Positions 33,345 through 41,327 of a stretch of 47,872 bases of DNA are shown piece by piece. Made by a program: the position numbers and the translations under genes. Source of the stretch: a bacterium (GTDB taxonomy: Bacteria; Bacillota; Clostridia; Oscillospirales; Oscillospiraceae); assembly GCA_004562395.1 (NCBI GenBank), contig SFQY01000034.1, positions 1 through 47,872 on the forward strand. Direction: 5' to 3'. Below the pieces are notes generated by a model. It was given only the letters and a program-made list of their open reading frames with translations. It was not told the origin of the DNA and did no database searches. Numbering within the stretch: position 1 is the stretch's first letter; each line of letters starts with the position of its first letter.

Positions 33345-34325
33345 GTGGAGCAGGAGAGAAAACCGGGCATGACGCCGCCCTTTTTCCGGAAGCTGGCGGC
33401 CAAAGGGTATCTGGCGGAAGAGGATATCCGGTCCGCCGGGGACGGCTTTTACGCCGCCGCGAAATCGATGGCGGACATTCTGGCCGTCGGGGGTGTAATT
33501 ACTTTCCCCGATTCCCGGGACCGGGAGCGGCAGTGCGGCAGATTTTTTGACGACTGGTATCTGGACGCCGTTCCCGGCGAAGGGGGGTATACCTACAGCC
33601 TGTACAAAATGCGGGAGCAGGAACACGACGCTGAGGAGGGCGTGGCCGCCGACGGGGACACCCCCGGGGTGACCGTTTCCTTTATCGCCTTCCGGACGGA
33701 GGTACTGGAGGCCTGCCTGGCCGAGCCCTGCTTTGAAAACCGGAAGGCCTTGGGACTGGAGATCGACCGGGTGGTGGCGGCCCGGGGCCAGCGGCACAGC
33801 GAAGCGCTGAAGGCCTACTTCCGCCGTCCCCAGGCGGAGGGACCCTATCTGATCGCGGAGCTTTATGTCCGCTTCCTGGCGTCTCTGGCCAGGGAGGGGT
33901 CCCTGGCTGTGCCCCGGGCCTATGCGGCGCTCCGGGACCGGGACAGACTCCCCCGGTTTATCCGGGAAAACAACCTTTCTGCCGGGGAAACGGTATGTGA
34001 CGGGGAACGGATTTTCATTCGGGACCCGCAGCGGCTTACCCTTTGGGAAAAGAACGCCCTGCTGGCCACCCACACGGCGGATGTATCGGTCCATGCCTTC
34101 GCCGCCGAGGTGCGCTATCACGCCTGTTTCCTGTTTGGTCTGGCGAGGATCCCCATTCCCTTCCTGGGCCGGTCGGTCTACGACAGCGCCATCCGTGCCG
34201 ATATGACCATCGGCGAATCCGAGCTGGAAGGTCCGGCTCCCTTCCACCGGGAGGGAAGCCGGTGGGTCCGCCTTCAGCAGAAATACCATCCGCTGACCGC
34301 CGCAGCCCCGCAGTGGTACGTATAA
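33345..34325 (+). CDS. Protein of unknown function, 326 aa
   Basis: I do not recognise this family. The GTG start follows AGAAGGAGAAG and a strong promoter, so it is a real gene. The product is soluble, charged and without signal peptide or clear membrane helices. Visible blocks are VGGVITFPDSRDRERQCGRF near residue 50, a helical middle part (RHSEALKAYFRRPQAEGPYL, RFLASLAREG) and a Trp/His-containing C-terminus (LTLWEKNALLATHTADVSVH, FGLARIPIPFLGRSVYDSAI). No nucleotide-binding or metal motif stands out. It is alone, divergent from the fumarate hydratase genes. Confidence 0.75.
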   Translation: MEQERKPGMTPPFFRKLAAKGYLAEEDIRSAGDGFYAAAKSMADILAVGGVITFPDSRDRERQCGRFFDDWYLDAVPGEGGYTYSLYKMREQEHDAEEGVAADGDTPGVTVSFIAFRTEVLEACLAEPCFENRKALGLEIDRVVAARGQRHSEALKAYFRRPQAEGPYLIAELYVRFLASLAREGSLAVPRAYAALRDRDRLPRFIRENNLSAGETVCDGERIFIRDPQRLTLWEKNALLATHTADVSVHAFAAEVRYHACFLFGLARIPIPFLGRSVYDSAIRADMTIGESELEGPAPFHREGSRWVRLQQKYHPLTAAAPQWYV

Positions 34326-34333
34326 AAAGAGAT

Positions 34334-34446
34334 AAAGGATCGTTTAGCGTCTCCAAGGCCCCCTCTGACGAGGGTGGTGCTCCGCGCAGCGAATCAAAAT
34401 ATTCATGATTGCCGGTGGCAATCATACCTAAATGTAGATCATTTAC
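34334..34446. repeat. Short MITE-like element, CTCCAAGGCCCCCTCTGACG core, copy 1
   Basis: AAAGGATCGTTTA (34334-34346) is followed by GCGTCTCCAAGGCCCCCTCT, identical to 42438 onwards, then a different interior (GATTGCCGGTGGCAATC hairpin). The right end GTAGATCATTTAC is a worn form of the shared terminus. Confidence 0.7.
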
Positions 34447-34461
34447 GCAAGAAACGCAGGC

Positions 34462-34490
34462 TTGACAAAGAACGGCGGTCGTGTTAGGAT
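34462..34490 (+). promoter_or_regulatory. Promoter of the TM1266-ECF operon
   Basis: TTGACA (34462-34467) and TAGGAT (34485-34490) have 17 bp between them. The predicted start near 34497 gives a 130-nt leader. Confidence 0.75.
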
Positions 34491-34496
34491 AACGCC

Positions 34497-34618
34497 AACC
34501 TGACATTAAGCGGTCACGCTGCGTGAAAGGGGCAAATGAGAATGCTTGTTTCAGGGACGGCTGTCCCTGGGACTCCTTTGCCGCTGCCGCGCTCTGGGCA
34601 GCGGTATCTTTTTTATGG
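34497..34618 (+). ncRNA. Structured leader with terminator, candidate riboswitch or attenuator
   Basis: The leader has a CACG-CUG-CGUG hairpin near 34512, and GGCAAA (about 34531) can pair with UUUGCC (about 34577), enclosing CAGGGAC-GGCT-GTCCCTG (34552-34569). It ends in a terminator, CCGCTGCC/GGCAGCGG with TATCTTTTTT, just before the coding region. The 3' strand of the closing pairing overlaps the terminator stem, the usual layout of a transcriptional riboswitch. I could not match it to the TPP, FMN, cobalamin, preQ1, THF, SAM or NiCo classes by eye. Confidence 0.55.
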
Positions 34619-34630
34619 GAGGCGAATACC

Positions 34631-34888
34631 ATGCAAACCCGGGTAGCCGTTATGAGCATCATCGTGGAGAACGGAGAGGCGGTGGAACCGCTCAACGCGC
34701 TTCTGCACGAATATGGGGAGTTTATCATCGGACGCATGGGCATCCCCTACCGCAAGCGGGGAGTCAATATCATTTCCATCGCCCTGGACGCGCCGCAGAA
34801 TACCATCTCTGCCCTTTCCGGCAAGGTGGGAAGCCTGCCGGGGGTCAGCGTGAAGACCGCCTTCTCCAATGTCACAGGCAATGACTGA
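34631..34888 (+). CDS. TM1266-type iron-only hydrogenase system putative regulator
   Basis: An 85-residue ACT-like protein of the TM1266 family, often found next to [FeFe]-hydrogenase maturation genes. It begins MQTRVAVMSIIVENGEAVEP; the block YGEFIIGRMGIPYRKRGVNI and SALSGKVGSLPGVSVKTAFS are typical. ATG 34631 follows GGGAGGCG. No hydE, hydF or hydG lies in the window. It is followed after 19 bp by an ECF S component gene and preceded by a leader RNA with terminator, so a role in cofactor or metal homeostasis is possible. Confidence 0.85.
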   Translation: MQTRVAVMSIIVENGEAVEPLNALLHEYGEFIIGRMGIPYRKRGVNIISIALDAPQNTISALSGKVGSLPGVSVKTAFSNVTGND

Positions 34889-34907
34889 AGGAAAAGAGGA
34901 GTTTATC

Positions 34908-35453
34908 ATGAACAAAAAAATCCGTTGGATCACCGAAACCGCGCTGCTTCTGGCGCTGCTGATCGTGCTGCAGGCTGTCACCAAGGGCTTCGGCCAGTTT
35001 GTCACCGGCTCCTGCGTCAACGGGGTGCTGGGAATTGCCGTGCTGCTGGCCGGGATGGGCAGCGGCATCACCATCGCGGTGCTTTCCCCGGTACTGGCGT
35101 TCCTGCTGGGCATCGCTCCTCAGGTGGTCACCGTTCCCGCCATTATGGTGGGCAACACGGTGTTTGTCCTCCTGCTGCGGCTGATCACCGGAGGCCAGAG
35201 CAAGCCTCTGGTCCGCCAGATCGCCGCCTGGCTGATTGCCGCCGCGGCCAAGTTCGCGGTACTGTATGTGCTGGTGGTGAAGATCATCTGCGGCCTGGCC
35301 TCCGCACCCCTGCTGGCCTCCGGAACCCTGAAGGAGCCCATGCTGAAAATGCTTCCCACCATGTTCGCCTGGCCGCAGTTGGTCACCGCCCTCATCGGCG
35401 GCGGCGTGGCGCTGCTGATCGTACCGGTCCTGCGCAAGGCACTGCACCGGTAA
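34908..35453 (+). CDS. ECF transporter S component (substrate-binding membrane subunit)
   Basis: A 181-residue membrane protein with about six helices. ITETALLLALLIVLQAVTKG at the N-terminus fits the S-subunit helix that contacts the T component, and GSCVNGVLGIAVLLAGMGSG follows. S components capture a vitamin or metal and rely on a shared EcfAAT module encoded elsewhere. ATG 34908 follows AGAGGAG. It is co-transcribed with the TM1266 gene behind the leader RNA. The vitamin or metal is not readable from sequence. Confidence 0.85.
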   Translation: MNKKIRWITETALLLALLIVLQAVTKGFGQFVTGSCVNGVLGIAVLLAGMGSGITIAVLSPVLAFLLGIAPQVVTVPAIMVGNTVFVLLLRLITGGQSKPLVRQIAAWLIAAAAKFAVLYVLVVKIICGLASAPLLASGTLKEPMLKMLPTMFAWPQLVTALIGGGVALLIVPVLRKALHR

Positions 35454-35515
35454 AATATGGAAAGCGGAAGGTCAAACCGCTGCTTTCCGCTGCGATTGTC
35501 AAAGAGATGAAAAAC

Positions 35516-35555
35516 AAAAATCCCGGATGCCTTTTTCAGGTTATCCGGGATTTTT
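35516..35555 (+). terminator. Terminator after the ECF S component gene
   Basis: ATCCCGGAT and ATCCGGGAT (about 35520-35550) form a stem followed by TTTTT. Another hairpin (GGAAAGCGG/CCGCTTTCC-like, 35459-35491) precedes it. Confidence 0.75.
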
Positions 35556-35600
35556 GCTATTGGATACGGGCAACGATTCAGCCGAAGGAGATTTTCGGAT

Positions 35601-35780
35601 AAAGGATCGTTTATCTTCGTAGGGCTTATGTCATGACCCCGCCGACCACTTACGAAAACTGTGCGCTTAACTCAATGTGAAAACGAAACATTGCACAACC
35701 AACCTATCGTGCAGTCAACGTTACCGATCGGCGGGGTCATGACCCCGCCCTACGAATGGTGCAAATATAAACGATCATTA
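35601..35780. repeat. Complete MITE-like element, REP core
   Basis: The ends AAAGGATCGTTTA (35601-35613) and TAAACGATCATTA (35768-35780) are inverted. The core runs from GTAGGGCTTATGTCATGACC to CGGGGTCATGACCCCGCCC and ends near 35754. Confidence 0.8.
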
Positions 35781-35820
35781 ATATGAGACTTTAGGGCACG
35801 ACTGAAGGGTTACGTTCTGT

Positions 35821-36861
35821 TTACACTTCCAGATACCCGCAAAGCACCTTCAGGGTGTTGTAGACCCCGTCGATGTGGCTGCGTTCGTAGCCGTGGCTGG
35901 CGTAGACGCCGGGGCCGATAAGACCGTGGCGGAGGTCAAAGCCCGCACCCAGGGTCACGTCCACGTCGGAAGAATAGTGGGGATACACGTCCACCGCGTA
36001 GTCCGCTTCCGTGCGCTTGGCGGCGGCAATGAGCTTGCCCACCACCTCGTAGCTGTAAGGACCGGCGGAATCCTTGGCACAGATGCTGACCTGCCGCTCG
36101 GTGCAGCTTAAGCCGTCGCCCACGCAGCCCATGTCCACGGAGATGGCTTCGGTGACTCCGGCAGGAACGGAGGCTGCCCCGCCGTGGCCTACCTCTTCAT
36201 AAACCGTGATGTGAACATAGGTCCGGCGTGCAGGGGTGATGCCGTTGTCGGAGAGGTACTTTGCGAAGCCCAGCAGAATGCCCACGCTGAGCTTGTCGTC
36301 CAGGAACCGACTCTTCAGGTAGCCGCTTTTGGTCCGCCGGGTGCGGGGATCAAAGCAGACGATGTCCCCTACCTCAATGCCCAGGGCGCGGGTATCTCCG
36401 GCGGAGCGGACATCCTCGTCCAGTACCACCTCGGTGGTGTCAAAGCTGCGCTTGACATTGCCGTATTCTCCGTTGACGTGGACGGAGGCGTTGCAAAGCT
36501 GGAGAGTTCCTTCATAGACCTTTCCGCTCCGGGTATAGACCTTCACATTTTCCGCCTCGCCGTTTTCCGCCCGCATACCGCCCAGGTTCGTCACCCGCAG
36601 GCGTCCGGTGCCCTTGATCTCGGCAACCATGGCGCCCAGGGTGTCGGTGTGGGCCTCCAGCAGCAGACCGTCGGAGCTGTCCCCACCGCCCAGGTCGATC
36701 AGAACACCGCCCTTTTCGGTGATATGGGCAGGAAAGCCCAGAGCGTCAAAGGCATCCCTTGCCCAGGCGGCGGCCCTGGCGGTGAAGCCCGAGGGAGAAT
36801 CGATGGCCAGCAGCTGGGCTGCCTGCTCCCAGGCGTAATCGGCGTATTCCTTATGAATCAT
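35821..36861 (-). CDS. M42 family metallopeptidase
   Basis: A 346-residue cytoplasmic zinc aminopeptidase (or glucanase-annotated relative) of family M42. Metal and catalytic motifs are LLLEAHTDTLGAMV (His, Asp), the SRFLDDKLSVG region with Asp, VYEEVGHGGA (catalytic Glu-Glu) and AISVDMG; HGYERSHIDGVY near the C-terminus supplies the last His. ATG 36861 follows TTAGGAGG. Its start overlaps the end of the YdcF-like gene by 11 bp, so the two are co-transcribed. Confidence 0.92.
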   Translation of the reverse strand: MIHKEYADYAWEQAAQLLAIDSPSGFTARAAAWARDAFDALGFPAHITEKGGVLIDLGGGDSSDGLLLEAHTDTLGAMVAEIKGTGRLRVTNLGGMRAENGEAENVKVYTRSGKVYEGTLQLCNASVHVNGEYGNVKRSFDTTEVVLDEDVRSAGDTRALGIEVGDIVCFDPRTRRTKSGYLKSRFLDDKLSVGILLGFAKYLSDNGITPARRTYVHITVYEEVGHGGAASVPAGVTEAISVDMGCVGDGLSCTERQVSICAKDSAGPYSYEVVGKLIAAAKRTEADYAVDVYPHYSSDVDVTLGAGFDLRHGLIGPGVYASHGYERSHIDGVYNTLKVLCGYLEV

Positions 36862-37648
36862 ATTGTCCTCCTAACAGAATAAAGTGCCAGACCCCGGCCA
36901 CCTCCCGCATAAAGTGGTTGACGGCTTGGGCGGGCCGGGACGTCCGGGCGGGGATGCCCACGAATTCCTCCACACCGCATTTTTTGGCAAACAGGCTGGC
37001 CCGGAACAGGTGGTATTCGCTGGACAGTACCCCCAGCTTTGTGGGGCGCTGCCCGGTTTTTTCTTCAATGAGATCCAGGGAAAAGTTCATATTTTCCCAG
37101 GTGGAGGTGGCCTCGTCCTCGATCCACAGCCGTTTCGGATCGATGCCCAGACCGACCAGCTCCCGGTACATGCATTCGGCCTCCGTGATGGGCTCGTCGG
37201 TGCCCTGGCCGCCGGAGAGTACGGCGACGACGCCGGGATGCTCCTCCAGATAGGTGTAGGCGGCGCAGATCCGGTCCCACAGGGAAACGGAGGGACCGTC
37301 GGGGTTCACCTTGGCGCCCAGCACCAGCACATACTCCACCGGCTCCCGGGGATTGCCGAAGCTGGCGTGAAGGATCACAGCCTCCGTGATCCCCACCACC
37401 AGCAAGCCGATGCACAGAATCACGGTGAAGACCCTGGTCACGATCCGGGCGAAGCCGGGGAATTTCATACCAACCAGGGGCATCAGGGTGTAGAACAGGA
37501 TCAGCCCCAGAAGACACAGGCACACCAGGGCGGAAAAGCTGTAGCCCGGGATACAGAATTTCAGGAAGAAGGCGAGAGCGGCCAACCCGAAGCAGACAAT
37601 CAGCGCCCCGAGCCGCCCTGGCCCCAGCAGCGAAAGAATGGTTTTCAT
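36851..37648 (-). CDS. YdcF/SanA-like protein (DUF218)
   Basis: A 265-residue protein with four hydrophobic helices in the first 95 residues, then a DUF218 domain: VEYVLVLGAKVNPDGPSVSL, VVAVLSGGQGTDEPITEAE, IEDEATSTWENMNFS and LSSEYHLFRASLFAKK. Family members are linked to envelope integrity and vancomycin resistance, and some bind SAM, but the reaction is not known. The ATG follows GGAG. It overlaps the M42 peptidase gene by 11 bp. Confidence 0.88.
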   Translation of the reverse strand: MKTILSLLGPGRLGALIVCFGLAALAFFLKFCIPGYSFSALVCLCLLGLILFYTLMPLVGMKFPGFARIVTRVFTVILCIGLLVVGITEAVILHASFGNPREPVEYVLVLGAKVNPDGPSVSLWDRICAAYTYLEEHPGVVAVLSGGQGTDEPITEAECMYRELVGLGIDPKRLWIEDEATSTWENMNFSLDLIEEKTGQRPTKLGVLSSEYHLFRASLFAKKCGVEEFVGIPARTSRPAQAVNHFMREVAGVWHFILLGGQYDS

Positions 37649-37735
37649 GGCAAAACTCCAAACGACAAAAATGCGGGGTGTAAAATGATAATATCCCGGT
37701 GGGAGAATGGAAAAGGATTTGTCAGGAGAAGCGGG

Positions 37736-38012
37736 AAAGGATCGTTTATCGTACTATTGCGCGATGGTTCCACCAGCGGCTGATGCGCACCAAAGGCTTC
37801 TCCTTGAGGAGAAGCTGTCTCGCGAAGCGAGACTGATGTGGTGTTACCGCGGTACGTTTTCGCCGAAATGTCTCGATCATCGCAACTGTGTACCGCACAC
37901 CACATCCGCCCCAGTGTGCGCACTGGGGCACCTTCTCCTTGAGGAGAAGGCTTGGGCGCTGTAAATGCCAGTGGAACCAACGAACTGCCGTCATAAGATA
38001 AACGATCATTTA
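37736..38012. repeat. Complete MITE-like element with CTTCTCCTTGAGGAGAAG core, copy 2
   Basis: AAAGGATCGTTTA (37736-37748) and TAAACGATCATTTA (37999-38012) bound it. The interior is a close inverted copy of 7536-7776, including GATGTGGTGTTACCGCGG and ACACCACATCCGCCCCAGTG. It fills most of the gap 37649-38105. Confidence 0.8.
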
Positions 38013-38047
38013 CAACCGACGGATTCATGGTACCACATTTTCCCATA

Positions 38048-38075
38048 GAAAACAAGCCGCCCCGGGGGGCGGCTT
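38048..38075 (-). terminator. Terminator of the class I amidotransferase-like gene
   Basis: On the minus strand AAGCCGCC...GGCGGCTT is followed by a T-run (plus-strand As at 38048-38055). Confidence 0.75.
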
Positions 38076-38105
38076 GCGTTCTTCAGAAAATCTTAATATA
38101 GGGGA

Positions 38106-38810
38106 TCACTGCTTTTTCCGGCAGGCCTCCACCAGGGCGTCGAAGGGACGCTGCATTCTGGGATCCGCGGCGGCCAGGGCTTCCGGGTGCCATTGCAGAC
38201 CCAGAAGGAAGCGGTCATCCACGGCCTCAACGGCTTCGGGGATCCCGGCCGGGCTGACGGCACAGATCCGCAGTCCCGGGGCGGGAATGTCCGCGGCCTG
38301 GTGGTGGATGCTGTTGGTCAGCAGCTGCTCACAGCCCAGCATGGCGTGAAGCTTTGTTCCCGGAACCAGAGCTGCCGGATGGCTGGGGCTGCGGCGGCCC
38401 GCTTCGTCCCGGTGGTTTTCCGCGGCGGCCTCGGGCCGCTGGCTGGGGATATCCTGGATCAGGGTACCGCCCAAGGCCACATTCAGCATCTGCTCGCCCC
38501 GGCAGATGCCCAGCACCGGTTTCCCGGCAGCCACGGCGGCTTTCAGCAGCGCCAGCTCAAATTCATCCCGGGGGACGTTGGGCGTGCCGCACTCCGGCAG
38601 CATGGACTGGCCGTAGTATTTGGGGTCCGGGTCACCGCCGCCGGTGAACAGAAAGCCGTCCAGATGGGCCGCCCAGAAGTTCGCGTGCCGCTTCTTCCAG
38701 GTCAGAAATACCGGAATGCCGCCAGCCCGGCGGACGGCCTTGCCATAGTCCCCGGACAGAATCTGCTTGATCAGGGAGGAGCCTGTGGAAACAACACCAA
38801 TCAGAATCAT
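38106..38810 (-). CDS. Gamma-glutamyl-gamma-aminobutyrate hydrolase family (peptidase C26)
   Basis: A 234-residue class I glutamine amidotransferase-like hydrolase related to PuuD. The catalytic Cys lies in VLGICRGEQMLNVALGG, the His-x-Glu in LLGLQWHPEAL, and the oxyanion and substrate region is FTGGGDPDPKYYG. There is no synthase partner domain, so it acts as a stand-alone hydrolase on gamma-glutamyl amides. It follows thrS by 35 bp on the same strand and could be read through from it; a terminator lies after it. Confidence 0.9.
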   Translation of the reverse strand: MILIGVVSTGSSLIKQILSGDYGKAVRRAGGIPVFLTWKKRHANFWAAHLDGFLFTGGGDPDPKYYGQSMLPECGTPNVPRDEFELALLKAAVAAGKPVLGICRGEQMLNVALGGTLIQDIPSQRPEAAAENHRDEAGRRSPSHPAALVPGTKLHAMLGCEQLLTNSIHHQAADIPAPGLRICAVSPAGIPEAVEAVDDRFLLGLQWHPEALAAADPRMQRPFDALVEACRKKQ

Positions 38811-38845
38811 GGAACCTACCTCTTAAATAGCAAAGGGTGAAACGG

Positions 38846-40642
38846 TTACACTTCCTTGCTCTTGGAGGCAATTTCCATCAGGCACTTGGACATAAAGGCA
38901 TCGGGGGTCATGGCACCCAGGTCCTCGCCCTTCCGGGTCCGGACGGAGACGGTGCCGTTCTCCATATCCCGATCGCCTACCACCAGCATATAGGGAATCT
39001 TCTGCATCTGGGCCTCCCGGATCTTGTAGCCCAGCTTTTCGCTGCGGTAGTCGCCCTCGGCGTGGATGTTCACGGCGTTCAGCTTCTCCACCAGGTCCTT
39101 GGCGTAGCCGTGGGCCCGGTCCGTGATGGGCATGACCTTGACCTGGGTGGGCATCATCCACAGAGGCAGAGCACCGGCGTACTTCTCGATCAGGTAGGCC
39201 AGGGTCCGCTCATAGCAGCCCAGGCTGGTGCGGTGGATGATATAGGGACGCTTCTTCTGGCCGTCGGCGTCGGTGTACTCCATGCCGAAACGCTCCGCCA
39301 GCAGCATGTCGATCTGAATAGTGACGATGGTATCTTCCTTGCCGAAGACGTTCTTGTACTGAATGTCCAGCTTGGGACCGTAGAAAGCGGCCTCATCGAT
39401 ACCGACGCTGTATTCCACGCCCAGATCGTCCAGAATCTGGCCCATGATCCGCTGGGCCTCATCCCACTGCTCCTTGGTGCCCTCGTACTTGTTCTTGGGG
39501 TTGGCGGGATCCCACTGGCTGAAGCGGAAGGTGCAGTCCTCCAGCATGCCCACGGTGTCCAGACAGTATTTGGCCAGCTCCAGGCAGCCCTTGAACTCCT
39601 CTTCCAGCTGGTCGGGACGGAGAATCAGGTGGCCCTCGGAAATGGTGAACTGGCGGACACGGATCAGGCCGTGCATCTCGCCGGAATCCTCATTACGGAA
39701 CAGGGTAGAGGTCTCGCCCAGACGCATGGGCAGGTCCCGGTAGCTCCGGGCCCGGTTCAGGAACACCTGATACTGGAAGGGGCAGGTCATGGGCCGCAGG
39801 GCGAAGCATTCCTTGCTCTCGTCGTTGGGGTCGCCCAGGACGAACATGCCGTCCAGGTAGTGGTCCCAGTGGCCGGAGATCTTGTACAGGTCGGACTTGG
39901 CCATCAGGGGGGTCTTGGTCAGCAGGTAGCCCCGCTTCTGTTCCTCATCCTCCACCCAGCGCTGCAGGGTCTGGATGACCCGGGCGCCTTTGGGCAGCAG
40001 GATGGGCAGACCCTGGCCGATTTCCTCCACGGTGGTGAAGAATTCCAGCTCCCGGCCCAGCTTGTTGTGGTCCCGCTTCAGGGCCTCCTCCTGCTTGCGC
40101 AGGTACTCGTCCAGCTCGTCCTTGCTGGGGAAGGCAATGCCGTAGATTCGCTGGAGCATTTTCCGTTTGGAATCGCCCCGCCAGTAAGCACCGCAGGACT
40201 TGGTCAGCTTGAAGCCGTTGTGCTTGACCCGGCCGGTGTGGTCCAGGTGGGGACCGGCGCACAGGTCGGTGAAGTCGCCCTGGGTGTAGAAGGAAATAAC
40301 GGCATCCTCCGGCAGGTCGTTAATCAGCTCTACCTTGTAGGGCTCGTTCTTTTCTTCCATATACGCAATGGCTTCTGCCCGGGGCTTCTCGCTGCGCTCA
40401 ATGCGGATGCGCTCCTTGCAGATCTTCTTCATCTCCGCCTCGATCTTCTCCAGATGCTCGGGAGTGAAGGAGAAGGGGGCGTCAAAGTCGTAGTACCAGC
40501 CCTCGTCGATGGCGGGGCCGATGGCCAGCTGGACCTCCGGCCACAGCCGCTTCACGGCCTGGGCCATGATGTGGGAGCAGGTGTGCCAGTAGGTTTTCCG
40601 GTACTCGGGGTTTTCAAAGGTGTACAGATTTTCTTCGGACAT
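38846..40642 (-). CDS. thrS: Threonyl-tRNA synthetase without TGS domain
   Basis: The enzyme charges tRNA-Thr. At 598 residues it is shorter than the usual 635-645, because it starts directly at the editing domain: HTCSH (residues 20-24) and CAGPHLDHTG are the editing-site motifs. The class II core has RPMTCPFQYQVF (zinc Cys), motif 2 FRNEDSGEMHGLIRVRQF, the zinc His in YIIHRTSLGCYERT and the C-terminal anticodon domain (YAKDLVEKLNAV, PYMLVVGDRDMENGTVSVR). The ATG follows AAGGAGGT. No in-frame TGS sequence exists upstream; a T-box leader lies there. Confidence 0.95.
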   Translation of the reverse strand: MSEENLYTFENPEYRKTYWHTCSHIMAQAVKRLWPEVQLAIGPAIDEGWYYDFDAPFSFTPEHLEKIEAEMKKICKERIRIERSEKPRAEAIAYMEEKNEPYKVELINDLPEDAVISFYTQGDFTDLCAGPHLDHTGRVKHNGFKLTKSCGAYWRGDSKRKMLQRIYGIAFPSKDELDEYLRKQEEALKRDHNKLGRELEFFTTVEEIGQGLPILLPKGARVIQTLQRWVEDEEQKRGYLLTKTPLMAKSDLYKISGHWDHYLDGMFVLGDPNDESKECFALRPMTCPFQYQVFLNRARSYRDLPMRLGETSTLFRNEDSGEMHGLIRVRQFTISEGHLILRPDQLEEEFKGCLELAKYCLDTVGMLEDCTFRFSQWDPANPKNKYEGTKEQWDEAQRIMGQILDDLGVEYSVGIDEAAFYGPKLDIQYKNVFGKEDTIVTIQIDMLLAERFGMEYTDADGQKKRPYIIHRTSLGCYERTLAYLIEKYAGALPLWMMPTQVKVMPITDRAHGYAKDLVEKLNAVNIHAEGDYRSEKLGYKIREAQMQKIPYMLVVGDRDMENGTVSVRTRKGEDLGAMTPDAFMSKCLMEIASKSKEV

Positions 40643-40670
40643 GGTTTTTACCTCCTTGTAGATTGGGGAG

Positions 40671-40910
40671 AGGTATAAAAAATACCCACCCCCTGAAAGA
40701 TCAGGGGTGGGATACAGATGTATTCCACGGTTCCACCCTGGTTACGGCCTTGGCCGTCACTCATTGACGCGTTAACGGGCGCACCCGGTATGGCATTTCC
40801 GCCGATACGGCTCGGAAGTGGTATCGCTTCCGGCAGGGATACAGGGCCATTTCAGCATACAGGCCCCTCTCTGGGAATCTTTCCGGAAACGCGTGTCTTC
40901 GTCGCTGCCT
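40671..40910 (-). promoter_or_regulatory. Threonine T-box leader of thrS
   Basis: On the minus strand the T-box AGGGTGGAACCGTGG (40725-40739) precedes a terminator, CCCACCCCTGA/TCAGGGGGTGGG, with a T-run (about 40676-40711). Upstream, the stem I region carries GATACCACTTCC, where ACC (40820-40822) is a fitting threonine specifier codon followed by A. Uncharged tRNA-Thr would stabilise the antiterminator. This is a standard Firmicutes control device. Confidence 0.9.
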
Positions 40911-40921
40911 TTGTAAGCAAA

Positions 40922-40950
40922 AATTTAGCACATTTTTTTTGGAAAGTCAA
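40922..40950 (-). promoter_or_regulatory. Promoter of the T-box-thrS unit
   Basis: On the minus strand TTGACT (40945-40950) and TAAATT (40922-40927) have 17 bp between them. Confidence 0.7.
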
Positions 40951-41094
40951 TCCCCCGGAGGGGAAAAAACTGTGCCGAAAGAGAACGAATGGCGTCGTAA
41001 CGGGGACCGTCGGAGGACATAACCTGCCGGAAACCAAATCCTACAAGAGGTAACATAATCCGACACCTTATGTAAACATCTGTAATTTTTTGAC

Positions 41095-41136
41095 ACAAGA
41101 TATCGCGTGAAAAGACAGATAACGACGATATCTTGT
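41095..41136. repeat. 11-bp inverted repeat ACAAGATATCG upstream of the YabE-like gene
   Basis: Arms are 41095-41105 and 41126-41136 with a 20-bp loop. Related AT-rich dyads containing (A)AGATATAAG or GATATAGG occur at 42366-42650 and 45787-45868. Confidence 0.55.
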
Positions 41137-41209
41137 ATAGAAGTTAACATAATTTATGCATAAAAAATATGTAAAAAGTTGACGAAACTAGGTAAAATAC
41201 AAGAAATAC

Positions 41210-41237
41210 TTGACTTTTTATGATTATTTGATATAAT
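41210..41237 (+). promoter_or_regulatory. Promoter of the YabE-like gene
   Basis: TTGACT (41210-41215) and TATAAT (41232-41237) have 16 bp between them. The leader is about 85 nt. Confidence 0.7.
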
Positions 41238-41327
41238 AAGGCCATCAAAAACATGCACACATGCAAAATGTAACCTTTTGATATTTCTGATTTCGGATGT
41301 TACTTTTTCAATGAGGGGGTATCTACC

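Noticed and set aside
34497..34618. TPP or THF riboswitch upstream of the TM1266-ECF operon
   Set aside because: Short similarities (GGATAACGCC, TTAAG) occur but the order and the conserved CUGAGA/ACCUGAUC or GGAGAGUAG blocks are missing.
34036..34743. 235-codon minus-strand frame over the unknown gene and the TM1266 leader
   Set aside because: It crosses a promoter, a terminator and a repeat on the other strand and has no family features.
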